DNA of 64,000 nucleotides from an uncultured Bacteroides sp. (lineage in GTDB: Bacteria > Bacteroidota > Bacteroidia > Bacteroidales > Bacteroidaceae), in NCBI GenBank assembly GCA_944322345.1, contig CALUOO010000013.1:26732-90731 (forward strand), given 5' to 3'. Of this stretch, positions 62,792-64,000 are shown piece after piece. The position numbers and the translations under genes were made by a program. Position 1 is the stretch's first letter. Each line of letters opens with the position of its first letter. Under the pieces are notes generated by a model. It was not told the origin of the DNA and did not search any database. It was given only the letters and a program-made list of their open reading frames with translations.

Positions 62792-63874
62792 TTAATAGGA
62801 GTTCCCATCATTTGTTCTTATTTGAGTTACTGTGTAATCACGTTTAGCACTACGAGGTGGAGCTTGAGAAGTTCCAATCAAGCGAGCATTATCCCGGTCT
62901 TCATAAAGGCGGTTTAATGAAGAACAACCATCAGACATATCACTAGTTGCATTCTCCATAAAAACATAATAATTACCTTTTGAATCATGTCCACGTCCTA
63001 CAATCACCACAAAATGATCAGTAGATTTATCAGTATTTTCAGTATAAAATGGTTTATAATCGACACCAACCATAATTGGACGTCTATTATTTAAATGGTT
63101 ATCAATACAATCTATAACTCGCTGAAAACTTTTTCCAGTTGTGTCAACATTTACAAGAGAACCATCTTTTAATTCTTTTACTGTTTGAATTGCACTAATT
63201 GAAGGGGTAGAAATTCCATATTTAAGTAACGTATTACAACATAAATTAAAACAATTAGCATTTTCATACCAACCTTCAAATTTGCTCTTATCCATTAAAT
63301 TCACCGGCTCCTTTGTCGTCGGCTCCGTCCCAGTATTCCCACTGTTACCACCACTGTTACCACCGGAAGTACCACCACTACTGCCGCCACAAACAGGACA
63401 ACCACAATTACAGCCACATCCGCAACCACTGCCTGAACCACAGCCGTAACCGCAACCACAACCGTAGCCACAACCGCAACCAGAACCTGAGCCCGAACCC
63501 AAACCGTAACCACAGCAATATCTACAACCGCAATTACACTCACTGTCGCAACCACAACCGCATCCGCAACCGCAGCCATAACCTGAACCATAATTGTATC
63601 CTGAACCATATTCCCAGTCATGGTCCGAGCCACTGCCCGTATTGCTGTCGCTTCCCGAGCCTGAGCCACTACCGTATACATTTACCGTAGGCAATGTCCA
63701 TCCCCATCCGCACACATATACCGGACTACTTAAAGCCCCTGCAGCATCGAGCGCTTCATAGTCGGCGGGATCCATACAGTCGTCAGGACCGGTTCCCATT
63801 CCTCTGACAAAGCTACATGACATAGACTCTTGATTAATCTCTCTCATTTCTTCATTCATTTTTTCTTTACTCAT
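62792..63874 (-). CDS. Cys/Gly-rich stalk protein with papain-like C-terminal domain, candidate effector
   Basis: 360 residues, no signal peptide. Residues 1-65: charged leader ending VYVCGWGWTLPTVNVYG. Residues 68-185: low-complexity Gly/Ser/Cys/Tyr region; 101-162 holds 21 Cys, mostly as CG repeats. Residues about 195-360: a globular domain with ENANCFNLCCNTLLKYG (Cys208), DHFVVIVGRGHDSKGNYYVFMENAT (His287, Asn308), the order of a papain-like Cys-His-Asn peptidase or amidase. Position beside a cluster of envelope paralogues and an Rhs scrap suggests an antibacterial effector. Cys-rich peptides or a modified product are alternatives. Protein is real; role is inference. Confidence 0.6.
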   Translation of the reverse strand: MSKEKMNEEMREINQESMSCSFVRGMGTGPDDCMDPADYEALDAAGALSSPVYVCGWGWTLPTVNVYGSGSGSGSDSNTGSGSDHDWEYGSGYNYGSGYGCGCGCGCGCDSECNCGCRYCCGYGLGSGSGSGCGCGYGCGCGYGCGSGSGCGCGCNCGCPVCGGSSGGTSGGNSGGNSGNTGTEPTTKEPVNLMDKSKFEGWYENANCFNLCCNTLLKYGISTPSISAIQTVKELKDGSLVNVDTTGKSFQRVIDCIDNHLNNRRPIMVGVDYKPFYTENTDKSTDHFVVIVGRGHDSKGNYYVFMENATSDMSDGCSSLNRLYEDRDNARLIGTSQAPPRSAKRDYTVTQIRTNDGNSY

Positions 63875-63889
63875 AGTTGTAAAATTTTA

Positions 63890-63897
63890 AAAAGTTA
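63890..63897 (-). promoter_or_regulatory. -7 box for the papain-like protein gene
   Basis: Reverse complement TAACTTTT, one mismatch from TAnnTTTG, 16 bases before the ATG; the tandem repeat array lies directly upstream of it. Confidence 0.35.
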
Positions 63898-63910
63898 GTA
63901 TAATGTAAGT

Positions 63911-64000
63911 TTTTAAGTTATTTAGTTTTTAAGTTATTTAGTTTTTAAGTTATTTAGTTTTTAAGTTATTTAGTTTTTAAGTTATTTAGTTTTTAAGTTA
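63911..64000. repeat. 16-bp tandem repeat array, cut by the right edge
   Basis: The unit TTTTAAGTTATTTAGT is repeated without change for about 5.6 copies to the window's end. It sits where the -33 box and upstream region of the papain-like gene's promoter would be. Confidence 0.95.

Noticed and set aside
63301-63690. Overlapping frames on both strands in the repeat part of the papain-like gene
   Set aside because: Low-complexity repeats stay open in several frames; only the frame with a leader and a globular C-terminal domain makes sense.
63313-63690. Possible CRISPR-like repeats
   Set aside because: Repeats are codon-level CG/GSG repetition within a protein, with no uniform repeat-spacer pattern.

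Overview
The window looks like chromosomal DNA from a Bacteroides species. The evidence is a complete Bacteroides aerotolerance (moxR/DUF58/batA-E) operon, a TamL lipoprotein paired with TamB, the Bacteroidota small protein DUF4295 behind rpmB-rpmG, an rseC-rnfBCDGEA operon, and many promoters of the Bacteroides type (-7 TAnnTTTG, -33 TTTG). No plasmid, prophage or intact insertion sequence is present. Most of the window is housekeeping DNA; accessory DNA lies at the left edge (0.5-3.0 kb), in a scar near 31 kb, and at the right edge (58-64 kb).

Layout. 0-3 kb: the start of a UvrD/RecB-type helicase (leftward, cut by the edge), then a rightward acetyltransferase-like gene, a PP-loop PAPS-reductase-family gene and a ParB-like gene (IbrA/IbrB-like pair). 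3-13.4 kb: a tricorn-type protease, TamL and convergent TamB. 13.4-21.4 kb: tsaD, cinA, rpmB-rpmG-DUF4295, then ftsY-rimO-HU and an HU-transmembrane-LysM fusion. 21.6-30.3 kb: the Bat operon. 30.5-31.4 kb: a small HTH gene and a degenerate segment bounded by inverted repeats. 31.4-44.2 kb, all leftward: nitroreductase, a protein resembling HpaII-type endonucleases, IMPACT/YigZ, DUF1015-serA-serC, a DbpA-like helicase, a phosphohexomutase, a C69 dipeptidase and an M23 peptidase. 44.5-50.1 kb: rseC and the Rnf complex. 50.1-50.5 kb: a MITE-like hairpin element and two tandem tRNA-Arg(ACG) genes. 50.6-57.8 kb, leftward: a patatin/beta-barrel protein, htpG and clpC. 58-64 kb, leftward: four paralogous secreted or lipid-anchored proteins with an Rhs-repeat scrap between two of them, and upstream a protein with a Cys/Gly-rich stalk and a papain-like C-terminal domain, preceded by a 16-bp tandem repeat array.

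How parts fit together. TamL and TamB should form an outer-membrane/periplasm-spanning assembly or lipid-transport module. FtsY, the ribosomal proteins and RimO belong to translation and membrane targeting. MoxR, DUF58 and Bat proteins form a membrane-anchored ATPase/VWA/TPR complex linked to stress and aerotolerance. Rnf couples ferredoxin and NAD to ion pumping. The right end reads best as a polymorphic-toxin locus: a candidate papain-like effector with a family of envelope-located candidate immunity proteins, shaped by Rhs recombination. Base composition is visibly G+C-richer from about 10.5 to 20 kb than on either side. Functions come from recognised motifs and family knowledge; no database search was possible.
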